64,000 bases of DNA from Blastococcus saxobsidens (lineage in GTDB: Bacteria; Actinomycetota; Actinomycetes; Mycobacteriales; Geodermatophilaceae). Below are positions 25,079 to 36,088 of this stretch, one piece after another. Both the position numbers and the translations under genes were made by a program. Where the stretch lies: positions 148,586 through 212,585 of the forward strand of contig NZ_JAAGWG010000007.1 of NCBI RefSeq assembly GCF_010682065.1, given 5' to 3'. Below the pieces are notes generated by a model. The model was given only the letters and a program-made list of their open reading frames with translations, ran no database searches and was not told where the DNA came from. The stretch's first letter is position 1, and every line of letters begins with the position of its first letter.

Positions 25079-25140
25079 ACAACGGTCACCTTCCACCGGT
25101 GCGGCTGACAGACTGGGCGGCGACCGGATGGAGAACGCAG

Positions 25141-25398
25141 ATGCCCACGCCCCGTTTCCTGACCCTCGACGACGTCGCCGAGATCCTCAACGTCTCGTGG
25201 TCGCAGGCCTATGCGCTCGTCCGCCGCAAGGAGCTGCTCGCGATCCAGATCGGCGGCCGCGGCCAGTGGCGGGTCGAGGTGGACGAGCTCGAGCGCTTCA
25301 TCCAGCAGAAGTACGCCGAGGCCCGGGCCGGCACGGTTCCCGAGGAGCCCGCCACTCCGGAGAGCACCCCGGCAGCCGGAGCCGAGCAGCGCGCCTGA
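25141..25398 (+). CDS. BldC-like (excisionase/MerR-fold) DNA-binding protein
   Basis: This 85-aa protein has a single small winged helix-turn-helix of the BldC/excisionase family (FLTLDDVAEILNVSWSQAY, then ALVRRKELLAIQIGGRGQWRVE, residues about 5-45) and an acidic, Pro/Ala-rich tail. BldC-type proteins bind DNA cooperatively over direct repeats and control development. Phage excisionases look alike, but no phage genes are near. The start ATG 25141 follows GGATGGAG. It probably regulates its divergent neighbours. Confidence 0.86.
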   Translation: MPTPRFLTLDDVAEILNVSWSQAYALVRRKELLAIQIGGRGQWRVEVDELERFIQQKYAEARAGTVPEEPATPESTPAAGAEQRA

Positions 25399-25422
25399 CC
25401 GCGCGTCCTCGAGCCCGCGGGC

Positions 25423-25995
25423 TCAGTCCCAGCCGGGCAGGAGTGTCCGGACGACGGCCACCGCGTCGATGACGACGGCGTGCACCTGCCGCACCGCGCC
25501 GGCCCGCCGCGGCTCGTCGGCCGCGTGCTCGGCCAGATCCACGTGGTCGGCGCCCACCCGGTCGATGGTCCCGGTGAGGACCGTCCCCTCGTCCAGCACG
25601 ACCTGAACGGCGCTCCGGTCGCGCGCCAGTCCGCGTAGCGCCCGCCGCAGGTCCAGCCGCACCCGCACCGGGGCGTCCTCCTCATCGGCCGGTGCCGCCC
25701 GGCGACCCAGGCCGGACACCGCGCGCACCGCACCGGTCGACACCAGCTGGTCACGACCGCGCCCGTCGTCGACCAGCAGCCAGTCCACCCCGACGTCGGC
25801 CAGCACACCCGTCACCCGGCCCGCGCCCCGGCAGGTGAGGACGACCTCGCTGCCGACCGAGCCGGCGAGCCGCTCGGCGAGCCGGACAGCGCCCATCTCC
25901 GCGCGGGCCCGCGACGCCCACTCCGCGCGCCCCTCGGCGTCCTCGGCCGCCTCGAACTGGGCCTGGAGGTCCGCGAAGAGCTGCTGCCACCGCAT
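25423..25995 (-). CDS. hypothetical protein, beta-rich C-terminal part
   Basis: This 190-aa protein begins MRWQQLFADLQAQFEAAE, a coiled N-terminal helix. It then has beta-strand-rich repeats of the type VVLTCRGAGRVTGVLADVGVDWLLVDDG and VQVVLDEGTVLTGTIDRVGADHVDLA, which look like Sm/PRC-barrel-like strands. No catalytic residues are evident. The start at ATG 25995 is supported by a TAGGCT -10 box exactly six bases upstream. It is divergent from the LysM gene and convergent with the BldC-like gene. The function is unknown. Confidence 0.68.
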   Translation of the reverse strand: MRWQQLFADLQAQFEAAEDAEGRAEWASRARAEMGAVRLAERLAGSVGSEVVLTCRGAGRVTGVLADVGVDWLLVDDGRGRDQLVSTGAVRAVSGLGRRAAPADEEDAPVRVRLDLRRALRGLARDRSAVQVVLDEGTVLTGTIDRVGADHVDLAEHAADEPRRAGAVRQVHAVVIDAVAVVRTLLPGWD

Positions 25996-26001
25996 ACGCA
26001 C

Positions 26002-26007
26002 AGCCTA
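26002..26007 (-). promoter_or_regulatory. -10 box of the 25995 gene (leaderless)
   Basis: TAGGCT on the minus strand ends six bases before the ATG at 25995, with no ribosome-binding site in between. Confidence 0.6.
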
Positions 26008-26022
26008 GATCGTGCTGATACT

Positions 26023-26041
26023 TGCGTTTGCGTGCATTTGC
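26023..26041. promoter_or_regulatory. 19-bp shared motif, copy 2
   Basis: TGCGTTTGCGTGCATTTGC is the partner of the motif at 25039-25057 and differs at three positions. It sits between the divergent 25995 gene and the LysM gene and is unusually AT-rich for this genome. A TAGTGT hexamer just downstream (26048-26053) could be the -10 box for the LysM gene. Confidence 0.55.
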
Positions 26042-26077
26042 TTGCTTTAGTGTGGTCCCGTCAACGAGAGGAGGGTC

Positions 26078-26806
26078 ATGTCGGTACTGCGACTGCTCGG
26101 CACGGCGCTCGGCATGTCCGCGATCGCCGCCTGTCTGACGGCCCTCGCACCGTCGCTCGCCGAGTCCGTGGGGGCGCTGTCCGTTCCGCAGGCGACCGTC
26201 GACGCCGCCGGCGCCGACGTCCTCGTGCTGCATCTCGTGGGCCTGCTCGCCTGGCTCGCCTGGGCCTGGGGCGCACTGGGCCTCCTCCTGACCGCGGCCT
26301 CCGCACTGCCCGGCCTGGCCGGCGATCTGGCCGCCGGCACGGTGCGCCGGGTGCTGCCCGCGGGTGCCCGCCGCGCCGCCGCGATCGCACTGGGCATCGG
26401 CCTCGGCATCGCCCCGCCGGCGCTTGGCGTCGCAGCGGGCGCGGTCGACGGCACGACCACCACGCAGGAACTCGCGAGGCCCACCGTCCGCTCCGCCGTG
26501 CCCGACTGGGCGGCCTCCACCGTGCCCGAGCGGCAGCCGACCCACGTCCCCGACTGGGCGGCCCCCGCCCCCGCCGGGGTCCCGGACTGGCCGCAGGTCG
26601 CCGCCGGTGAGCACGTCGTCGTCCGTGGCGACTGCCTGTGGTCCATCGCCGAGCGCCGCCTGGCGGCCGGCACCGGCTCCGAGCCGACGTCCGCGGAGGT
26701 GGCCGTCGCCGTCCGGGCGTGGTGGCAGGCCAACGCCGACGTCATCGGCCCCGACCCCGACCTCCTCCTGCCGGGCCAGGTCCTGCGCCCGCCCGTCCTG
26801 CCCTGA
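26078..26806 (+). CDS. membrane protein with C-terminal LysM domain
   Basis: This 242-aa protein has three hydrophobic segments (an N-terminal one near residues 5-25; one near 50-75, LHLVGLLAWLAWAWGALGLL; and a third near 105-122), then a linker with three Val-Pro-Asp-Trp repeats. The C-terminal LysM-type domain has EHVVVRGDCLWSIAERRL and a closing PDLLLPGQVLRPP. LysM binds N-acetylglucosamine in peptidoglycan, so this protein links membrane and wall. A GAGGAGGG site precedes the ATG. The next gene follows after 35 bp. Confidence 0.82.
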   Translation: MSVLRLLGTALGMSAIAACLTALAPSLAESVGALSVPQATVDAAGADVLVLHLVGLLAWLAWAWGALGLLLTAASALPGLAGDLAAGTVRRVLPAGARRAAAIALGIGLGIAPPALGVAAGAVDGTTTTQELARPTVRSAVPDWAASTVPERQPTHVPDWAAPAPAGVPDWPQVAAGEHVVVRGDCLWSIAERRLAAGTGSEPTSAEVAVAVRAWWQANADVIGPDPDLLLPGQVLRPPVLP

Positions 26807-26841
26807 CCCGCACCTCTACCTCGCCCGACCTGGGAGCCCCG

Positions 26842-27384
26842 ATGACCGCGCCGTCCCGCACCGCCCCGTCCACCACCCACCCGGCACTCCGGCTGGCCGT
26901 CGTCGCCACGCCGCAGCCCCCGCTCGAGGAGCGGCCGGCGCTGCGCCTGGTGCAGCCGGGGGCCACGGTCCCGCGACCGGCGCACCGGCCCGGTCCGCGG
27001 CCGCGGACGCTGGCCGCCCCCGTGCCCGACGGCGACTTCGGGCCGGTGTGGTCGGCGCGGTCCGACCTCCCGGGCGCCGCGGAGACCGGGCGCGCCCTGC
27101 TGACCACCACGCTCGAGGCGCTCACCGGGCGCCGGCCGCTCACCCAGCTGCGCCCGTTCACCGCGGCCGGCCTCTACGCCGCGCTGACCAGCGGCCGCCG
27201 CCCCGGGTGGTGCGCCGAGGGGAGCGCCCCGGTGATCCTCGGCCGGGTCCGGGTGTGCGAGCCGGTGGACGGGGTGGCCGAGATCAGCGCCGTCGCCCAT
27301 CGCGCCGGCCGGGCGCACGCGGTCGCCGCCCGCCTGGAGGGCATCGACGGTCGCTGGCGGTGCACCGCCCTGCAGATCGGCTGA
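26842..27384 (+). CDS. Rv3235-family protein
   Basis: This 180-aa protein has a Pro/Arg-rich, disordered N-terminal half and a compact C-terminal domain (LLTTTLEALTGRRPLTQLRPF, then AEISAVAHRAGRAHAVAARLEG and WRCTALQIG). This matches the Rv3235 family, known next to secA. The function is unknown. The fold resembles small alpha/beta adaptor domains. The start ATG 26842 follows TGGGAG. A strong hairpin terminates it before convergent secA. Confidence 0.75.
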   Translation: MTAPSRTAPSTTHPALRLAVVATPQPPLEERPALRLVQPGATVPRPAHRPGPRPRTLAAPVPDGDFGPVWSARSDLPGAAETGRALLTTTLEALTGRRPLTQLRPFTAAGLYAALTSGRRPGWCAEGSAPVILGRVRVCEPVDGVAEISAVAHRAGRAHAVAARLEGIDGRWRCTALQIG

Positions 27385-27408
27385 GCCGAGCCGGTCGCCC
27401 CGGACAGC

Positions 27409-27447
27409 ACGACGCCCCGCCGACCATCGTGGTCGGCGGGGCGTCGT
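27409..27447. terminator. bidirectional terminator, Rv3235-like / secA
   Basis: An 18-bp perfect stem (27409-27426 with 27430-27447) encloses a 3-nt loop between convergent genes. There is no T-tract, as is common in high-GC actinobacteria. Confidence 0.85.
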
Positions 27448-27459
27448 CGGGTCAGCGGA

Positions 27460-30429
<2,970 letters not shown>

Positions 30430-30435
30430 GTCCCC

Positions 30436-30441
30436 AGCGTA
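30436..30441 (-). promoter_or_regulatory. secA -10 box (leaderless)
   Basis: TACGCT on the minus strand lies exactly six bases upstream of the secA GTG. Confidence 0.6.
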
Positions 30442-30511
30442 GGCGGCCCGGTCGGCAGTGCGGTCCCCCCGACCGCCTGGAGCGGCGCCCGGGCACCACG
30501 CGCCCCATCCG

Positions 30512-30517
30512 TACGCT
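30512..30517 (+). promoter_or_regulatory. -10 box of the PPOX gene (leaderless)
   Basis: TACGCT, the same hexamer as the divergent secA promoter, ends six bases before ATG 30524. Confidence 0.6.
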
Positions 30518-30523
30518 CCCGGT

Positions 30524-30916
30524 ATGGCCCGCGACCTCTCCGACCCCGGCCCCGGCCTGCTGGAGTTCCTCACCGAGCGGCACCTCGCCACGCTCACCAC
30601 GTTGCGCGCCGACGGCACGCCCCACGTGGTGCCGGTCGGCGTCACCTACGACGCCGCGACGCGCACCGCACGAGTGATCACCTCGGGCACGTCGGCGAAG
30701 GCGCGGCACGTCCGCGACGGGCAGGGTCGCGTCGCCGTCTGCCAGGTGGACGGGCGGCGCTGGGCGACCCTGGAAGGAGCGGCGGTGGTCCGGGACGACG
30801 CCGAGTCCGTCGCCGACGCGGTCGAGCGCTACGCACGCCGGTACCGGCAGCCCAGGGAGAACCCGGCGCGCGTCGTCATCGAGATCTCGGTCGACCGGAT
30901 CCTCGGCAACGCCTGA
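30524..30916 (+). CDS. PPOX-class F420-dependent oxidoreductase-like protein
   Basis: This 130-aa split-barrel flavin/deazaflavin protein of the pyridoxamine-phosphate-oxidase class has [20 protein letters not shown] followed by [21 protein letters not shown], then [21 protein letters not shown] and [12 protein letters not shown]. The layout fits actinobacterial F420-dependent reductases, which reduce quinones or other electrophiles. It is consistent with the F420 genes fbiA and fbiB further right. The substrate is unknown. Confidence 0.82.
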   Translation: MARDLSDPGPGLLEFLTERHLATLTTLRADGTPHVVPVGVTYDAATRTARVITSGTSAKARHVRDGQGRVAVCQVDGRRWATLEGAAVVRDDAESVADAVERYARRYRQPRENPARVVIEISVDRILGNA

Positions 30917-30926
30917 TCCGGCGACC

Positions 30927-30958
30927 GGGCGGGGGCGCGGTCGGCCGCGCCCCCGCCC
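30927..30958. terminator. bidirectional terminator, PPOX / hpf
   Basis: A perfect 14-bp GC stem (30927-30940 with 30945-30958) with a TCGG tetraloop lies between convergent genes. Confidence 0.85.
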
Positions 30959-30962
30959 AGGG

Positions 30963-31646
30963 TCAGACGGTCGCCGCCTCGGGGGCGGCGGGCACCGGTG
31001 CCGCGCCGTCCTGCGCGACGGGATCGAGCCGGATCAGCCCGTAGTCGTAGGCGTGCCGGCGGTAGACGACCGTCGGCTGCCCGGTGTCGGCGCACTGGAA
31101 GAGGAAGAAGTCGTGACCGACCAGCTCCATCTCGTGGAGCGCCTGGTCGACGGTCATCGGCGTGGCGGGGTGGTGCTTCTCGCGCACCACCTGGCCGGGC
31201 AGGTGTTCGTCCAGCTCGGTGACGTGCGGCCCGGAGGCGAGCTCGCGGTCGAGCTGGAGCTGCTGCTCGATGTTCAGTTCGGGGTGCCCCGCGTCCAGGG
31301 GGCTGCCGGCGAGCCGGACGCTCTCCGGGGTACGGCGCCCGTGGTGCACGCGGCGGCGGTCGGCCGCCCGGCGCAGCCGGTTGTCCAGCTTCCCGGACGC
31401 CAGGTCCAGCGCGGCGTAGAAGTCGGGGCCGGCGGCTTCGGCCCGGACCACCGGCCCCTTGCCGCGCAGCGTGATCTCCACGCGCTGGCAGGCGGCCGAC
31501 TGGCGGGGGTTCTTCTCGTGGAACAGTTCCACGTCGATGCGCGAGAGCTTGGCGTCGAACCGCTCCAGCTGACCGACCTTGTCCTCGACGTGCTGTCGGT
31601 AGTGCTCGGGAACTTCGACGTTACGACCACGGACCACGATCTCCAT
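30963..31646 (-). CDS. hpf: ribosome hibernation promoting factor, long form
   Basis: This 227-aa long-form HPF has the N-terminal S30AE domain (MEIVVRGRNVEVPEHYRQHV, then VGQLERFDAKLSRIDVELF) that blocks the decoding centre. After a linker comes the C-terminal dimerisation domain (PMTVDQALHEMELVGHDFFLF, then VVYRRHAYDYGLIRL), which joins two 70S ribosomes into 100S particles. GGGAGG precedes the ATG. It matches Rv3241c between comF and secA. Confidence 0.93.
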   Translation of the reverse strand: MEIVVRGRNVEVPEHYRQHVEDKVGQLERFDAKLSRIDVELFHEKNPRQSAACQRVEITLRGKGPVVRAEAAGPDFYAALDLASGKLDNRLRRAADRRRVHHGRRTPESVRLAGSPLDAGHPELNIEQQLQLDRELASGPHVTELDEHLPGQVVREKHHPATPMTVDQALHEMELVGHDFFLFQCADTGQPTVVYRRHAYDYGLIRLDPVAQDGAAPVPAAPEAATV

Positions 31647-31685
31647 GAGACCTCCCGGTTGGGACGGGTATTGGTCGCTTCGACG

Positions 31686-32495
31686 CTAGTCCCTCCGCCG
31701 TGGTCCCGACAGTCGATCGAGGTCGTGGCCGGGGACGGTCGGGAGCCGGTACGGGCCGGGCCCGGGACACGCCCCGGGCGTCGTCCCCGACGGTCTCGGT
31801 GTGGCCGCCACGACCGCCGCGAGCACCGGTGCCGAGTCCGGTGCGAGCCCGGCCGACAGCACCCGCGCCGCCTCGCACAGCGTGGCCCCGGTGGTGACGA
31901 CGTCGTCCACGAGCACGAGCAACGCCCCCGGTGGCGGGGCCGCGGCACCCGGGTCGGGCGCGAAGCTGCCGGCGAGGTTGGCCCGGCGCTGCGCCGGCGT
32001 CAGCCCGGCGGAGTCACGCACCCGCCCGCGACGGCGGAGCAGCCGCTGCTGCCGGGCCGGGACCCCGGCGGCCCGCAGCTCGGTCACCGCCCGGGACGTC
32101 AGCTCGCGCACGTGGTCCCGCCCGCGCGCCCGCAGCGCCGCCCGTGACGCGGGCAGCGGCACGAGCACCACGGGGGCGGCCGGGTGCAGGGACCCGAGGC
32201 GGACGGCGGCGACCGCGAGTGCCAGCGCGGCCCCGAGGGGCCGGGCCAGCTCGGCGCGGCCGTGCTCCTTGAAGGCGTTGACCAGCGGTCGCACGGGACC
32301 GGCGTAGGCACCCGCGGCCACGGTCGGTGGCAGGCCCACCGGGAAGCGGCGCGGCTGGGCCAGCCGCGGCACGGTGAGCAGCGCGGCGCACGGAGGGCAG
32401 ACGCTGCGGCCGGGCACGCCGCAGCCGGCGCAGGTGCGCGGCAGCACCAGGTCGGCGAGCGCAGCCCCCACCTCCCGGAGCGTCGAACCGGCCAT
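31686..32495 (-). CDS. ComF-family phosphoribosyltransferase-like protein
   Basis: This 269-aa ComF protein has an N-terminal zinc finger (CAGCGVPGRSVCPPC, residues about 22-36), FKEHGRAELARPLG, and a PRPP-binding loop (VLVDDVVTTGAT). ComF supports DNA uptake in competent species and helicase loading or repair roles elsewhere; the role in actinobacteria is unclear. It matches Rv3242c. The start is ATG 32495. Confidence 0.86.
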   Translation of the reverse strand: MAGSTLREVGAALADLVLPRTCAGCGVPGRSVCPPCAALLTVPRLAQPRRFPVGLPPTVAAGAYAGPVRPLVNAFKEHGRAELARPLGAALALAVAAVRLGSLHPAAPVVLVPLPASRAALRARGRDHVRELTSRAVTELRAAGVPARQQRLLRRRGRVRDSAGLTPAQRRANLAGSFAPDPGAAAPPPGALLVLVDDVVTTGATLCEAARVLSAGLAPDSAPVLAAVVAATPRPSGTTPGACPGPGPYRLPTVPGHDLDRLSGPRRRD

Positions 32496-32508
32496 TCCCG
32501 CAGCCTAT

Positions 32509-32562
32509 GGCCCCGTCCCGAGGCTCGGGCCGAGCCTGCGAGGCCTGAGGAGGACGGGGTCC
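32509..32562 (-). terminator. hairpin of the five-copy family, behind lpqB
   Basis: Arms 32509-32518 (GGCCCCGTCC) and 32552-32562 (GGACGGGGTCC) pair with one bulged base. Inside them AGGCTCG-GGC-CGAGCCT (32521-32537) forms a second perfect 7-bp hairpin. It lies 25 nt behind the lpqB stop and before comF. Confidence 0.75.
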
Positions 32563-32587
32563 TTCCCCTGTGGACGGGGCGCGACGC

Positions 32588-34318
32588 TCAGAGCGGGTAG
32601 AACGGCGCCGCGCCGGGCAACGGCTCCGCCCCGCGGACCAGCGTCACCCACGTCCCGCCGGCCAGTTGCCACATCGTGTCCTGGGCGATGACCAGGGCCT
32701 GCCGGTCGGGCGCGACAGCCAGCGACGTCGGCTGGCTGGGCAGCCCGGAGGTGGTCACCTGCACCAGCCCCCACCCGTCGACGCCCACCGCGTACGGGAC
32801 GATGCGGTCCTCCCCCTCGTCCCCGGCCAGTACGAGCAGCGTGGCACTGTCCCGCCAGGCGACGTCGGTGACCTGGGCCAGGCTCGGCGCCACCTCCCGC
32901 AGGTCGCGCAGCACCACGGCGCCGTCGTCGGACCGGACGACGGTGCCCACGTACAGCCGGCGGCCCCCCGGGCCGTCGACGACGACGGCCGCGCGGACAC
33001 CGTCCGGGGAGAGCTGCAGGACCTCGGTGCGGCCGAGCCCGGCCAGCGTGGGGGCGGCGACCGGCTGCGGCGGACCACCGGCAGGGACCCGCACCACCTC
33101 GGTGCCGTCCCGCACCACCCAGGCCTCGCTCCGGGTGGCGGCGACGGTGGGAGCGCTCAGCGTCGCTCCGCTGAGCACCGGGGAGAGCTCGCCGTCGTAC
33201 GGGCCGGCCAGCAGCGTGGCGCCGGTCGGGTCGGGGCGGACGCCGACCAGGAAGGACAGCCGGCCGCTGGCCTCCTCGGCCGACACGGCGGCGCTGCTGA
33301 GCCCGTAGGCGCCCTCGCCGGCCGGCCCCGGGGTCGGTTCGCCCCGGAGGACCGTGCGCAGGGCACCGCCCTCCAGGTAGTGGCCGACGCCGTCGATCGG
33401 CACCGCATCGGGGTCGAAGGCCGCCCAGTCCTCGACCGTCTGCTGCTCCGGGACGTCGGCCGGCTGCACCGGCTCACCGTCCACCAGGACGACGACCTCG
33501 TTGATCCGCGGCCGATCCAGCTGGGTGAGCGTCCAGACCAGCTGGGCACAGATCTTGGCCAGCTCGGGCGACGGCTCGGCCGGCAGCCCGGTCAGCTCGA
33601 CCGTCGCCAGCTGGTCCTCGACGGTGACCGCCCGGCTCAGCCGCACGCCCGCGATCGGGTTGCGGACCCCCTGGGCCAGCGGGGCCGATGGGCCGGCCAG
33701 CAGCCGGTCCACCGCCTGCGTCGGCTGCGACTCCCCGGCGATCAGGTAGCGCGGATCGGGCACCACCCGCTGCTCGGTCGGGTCGAGGAAGTACAACTGG
33801 ATCTGGTCGTAGAGCCGCTCGAAGTCAGGCTGCAGCATGATCAGGCCGTCCGGGGGGTCGCTCAGCCGCCACTCGCCCTCGACCTGCTCGAGGCGGAACT
33901 CGCGGGTGAAGAGGTCGCGGCCGCTCATGGTGAAGACGCCCCGCGGGTCCACCGTGCCGACGAGGTTCGCCGTCACCGCCACCGTCCCGGAGTCGGTGAT
34001 CGCGGTGGCGTAGTCGGTCCGGATGATGCTGATGCCGGTCTCGTCCTGCCAGGTCTCGGCCGCGAGCGGCGTGAGGTGCTGACGCGCCACGGGGTGCGGG
34101 GACACCGTGCTGGCCGAGGCATCGATGAAGGTGCGCACGACCTCCTCGGGGCTGGCGCCCGGCGCCGGCGGCAGCGGCTCGATGCCGACGGACTCCGCGG
34201 GGCGCTGCGGCGCCTGGGTGATGATGTTGGTCGGCGAGCTGCTGGGCACCGTCGAGCACGACACCAGGGGCAGCGCCGCGGCCAGCAGCACCGCCGGCAG
34301 CGTGCGTCGGCGACTCAT
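32588..34318 (-). CDS. lpqB: LpqB lipoprotein, MtrAB accessory
   Basis: LpqB is the lipoprotein partner that modulates the sensor kinase MtrB. The 576-aa protein has a signal peptide ending in LPLVSCS (lipobox LVSC, Cys about 21), a GerMN-like domain (VVLVDGEPVQPADVPEQ region) and a C-terminal beta-propeller-like half. The start ATG 34318 overlaps the mtrB stop (ATGA), so translation is coupled. A long out-of-frame extension upstream is only antisense to mtrB. Confidence 0.93.
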   Translation of the reverse strand: MSRRRTLPAVLLAAALPLVSCSTVPSSSPTNIITQAPQRPAESVGIEPLPPAPGASPEEVVRTFIDASASTVSPHPVARQHLTPLAAETWQDETGISIIRTDYATAITDSGTVAVTANLVGTVDPRGVFTMSGRDLFTREFRLEQVEGEWRLSDPPDGLIMLQPDFERLYDQIQLYFLDPTEQRVVPDPRYLIAGESQPTQAVDRLLAGPSAPLAQGVRNPIAGVRLSRAVTVEDQLATVELTGLPAEPSPELAKICAQLVWTLTQLDRPRINEVVVLVDGEPVQPADVPEQQTVEDWAAFDPDAVPIDGVGHYLEGGALRTVLRGEPTPGPAGEGAYGLSSAAVSAEEASGRLSFLVGVRPDPTGATLLAGPYDGELSPVLSGATLSAPTVAATRSEAWVVRDGTEVVRVPAGGPPQPVAAPTLAGLGRTEVLQLSPDGVRAAVVVDGPGGRRLYVGTVVRSDDGAVVLRDLREVAPSLAQVTDVAWRDSATLLVLAGDEGEDRIVPYAVGVDGWGLVQVTTSGLPSQPTSLAVAPDRQALVIAQDTMWQLAGGTWVTLVRGAEPLPGAAPFYPL

Positions 34319-36030
34319 CGGGGGCCTCCCGCACGGCGCAGCCGGACCGGGCGCAGCGGCAGCGGCGAGCTGGTCAGGTCCTCCCCCGCCACCAGGGGGA
34401 CCGTGAGGCGGAACTGGGCACCGGCGCCGGGCTGGCCCCACACCTGCAGCCAGCCGCCGTGCAGACGGGCGTCCTCGAGGCTGATCGACAGGCCCAGGCC
34501 GCTGCCGCCGACGGTCCGCACCCGGGAGGGGTCGGCCCGCCAGAATCGGTCGAACACGTGCTGGGCCTCCCCGGCGCTCAGCCCCACGCCGTGGTCCCGG
34601 ACCGTCACGGCGGCGGCCGAACGGTTGGACGCCAGGGTGATCTCCACCGGGTGCCCGGCCCCGTGCTCGATGGCGTTGCCCACCAGGTTGCGCAGGATGC
34701 GCTCGACGCGGCGGGCGTCGACCTCGGCGAGCACCGCCTCCGCCGGGACGGTGACCTGCAGCTCGCACTCGTGCCGCAGCGCCAGCGCCGTCATGCCGTC
34801 GACGACCCGGTCGACCAGCGCGCCGAGGTCGGTGGGTGCGGAGTCCAGGACGGCGGCGCCGGCGTCGTAGCGGCTGATCTCCAGCAGGTCGGTGAGCAGC
34901 GCCTCGAACCGGTCGAGCTCGGTGTGCAGCAGCTCGGCGGAGCGGGCCACGTGCGGGGCGAACTCGTCGCGGGACTCGTGCAGGATCTCCGCGGCCATCT
35001 GCACGGTGGTCAGCGGGGTGCGCAGCTCGTGCGACACGTCGGAGGTGAACCGCTGCTGCAGCTGGGAGAGCCCCTCGAGCTGGGTGATCTGCCGCTGGAG
35101 GCTGTCGGCCATGGCGTTGAAGCTGGTGGCCAGGCGGGCGAGGTCGTCCTCACCACGGACGACCATGCGTTCCTCGAGCTGGCCCTCCGCGAGCCGTTGC
35201 GCCGTGCCGGCCGCGCGCCGCACCGGGTCCACGACCAGCCGGGTGACCAGCACCGCGATGCCGACGACGAGGAGGGTCAGCGCCACGCCGCTGATGACCA
35301 CGGTGCTGCGGATCAGCGAGAGGCTCTCCTGCTCCTGCTGGAGCGGGAAGGCGTAGTACAGCTCGATGCGGTCGGGGCCCTGTGCGTCACCGGAGACGGG
35401 CGAGCCCACGAGCAGCGTCGACTGCAGGTCACCGGTGGCGTCGGGCACCTGGTCGTACTTGGACGCCTGGCTGCCGGAGTCGACGGCCGCCCGCAGCTCC
35501 CGCGGCAGCGCCTCGTAGAGCGGCCGGCGGGTGGTGGTCGTCCGGTCCTGGTTGGCGGGGCGGTAGACCATGACGACGTCGAAGTCGCCGGCGGCCCCGC
35601 CCCGCTGCAGCAGCGCGTTCACGGTGCGGTCGAGGGTGGAGCGGACGCTCGCCGCGTCGCCGGTGGCGATGCCGGCCACCTCGTTCTGCGCGTACACGAC
35701 GCCGGCCTGCACCTGGTCGATCGCGGCCTGCCGCTTGACGTCGAGCAGCTGGTCCCGGATCTGGCTGAACAGCACCATGCTGACGATCACCACCACCGTG
35801 CCCGCCACCACCGTGGTGATGGCGCCGATGCGGACCTGCAGCGAGGAGCGCCAGGTGGCCAGCGCACGGCGCGCCTCCCGGCGGGTGGCCTGTCGCAGCC
35901 GCCGTCGGCCGGTGCCGGCCCGCCGCCACAGACCGCGCCGGATGCGCCGCAGCTCGTCGGCCAGGGGGCGCCGGTCGGGGGCGCTCGGCCCCGACCCGGC
36001 GTCCGTCTCGGGCAGACGAGTGGCGGTCAC
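34315..36030 (-). CDS. mtrB: sensor histidine kinase MtrB
   Basis: MtrB phosphorylates MtrA to control cell-wall and division genes. The 571-aa protein has two membrane helices (about residues 70-92 and 240-262) flanking an extracytoplasmic sensor domain. A HAMP domain, the phosphorylation motif SDVSHELRTPL, N-box RNLVGNAIEHG, and ATP-lid motifs DHGVGL and GGSGLGLSI follow. The start is GTG 36030. Only 58 bp separate it from mtrA. Confidence 0.95.
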   Translation of the reverse strand: MTATRLPETDAGSGPSAPDRRPLADELRRIRRGLWRRAGTGRRRLRQATRREARRALATWRSSLQVRIGAITTVVAGTVVVIVSMVLFSQIRDQLLDVKRQAAIDQVQAGVVYAQNEVAGIATGDAASVRSTLDRTVNALLQRGGAAGDFDVVMVYRPANQDRTTTTRRPLYEALPRELRAAVDSGSQASKYDQVPDATGDLQSTLLVGSPVSGDAQGPDRIELYYAFPLQQEQESLSLIRSTVVISGVALTLLVVGIAVLVTRLVVDPVRRAAGTAQRLAEGQLEERMVVRGEDDLARLATSFNAMADSLQRQITQLEGLSQLQQRFTSDVSHELRTPLTTVQMAAEILHESRDEFAPHVARSAELLHTELDRFEALLTDLLEISRYDAGAAVLDSAPTDLGALVDRVVDGMTALALRHECELQVTVPAEAVLAEVDARRVERILRNLVGNAIEHGAGHPVEITLASNRSAAAVTVRDHGVGLSAGEAQHVFDRFWRADPSRVRTVGGSGLGLSISLEDARLHGGWLQVWGQPGAGAQFRLTVPLVAGEDLTSSPLPLRPVRLRRAGGPR

Positions 36031-36088
36031 CGCTCCATTGTCGCGGACCCGGCACCGGATCCGGGGAGCGCGCGCCCGGCGACCACGG

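Noticed and set aside
25141..25398. Phage excisionase and integration site
   Set aside because: No integrase, phage genes or att-like repeats are near, and the flanking genes are conserved actinobacterial ones.
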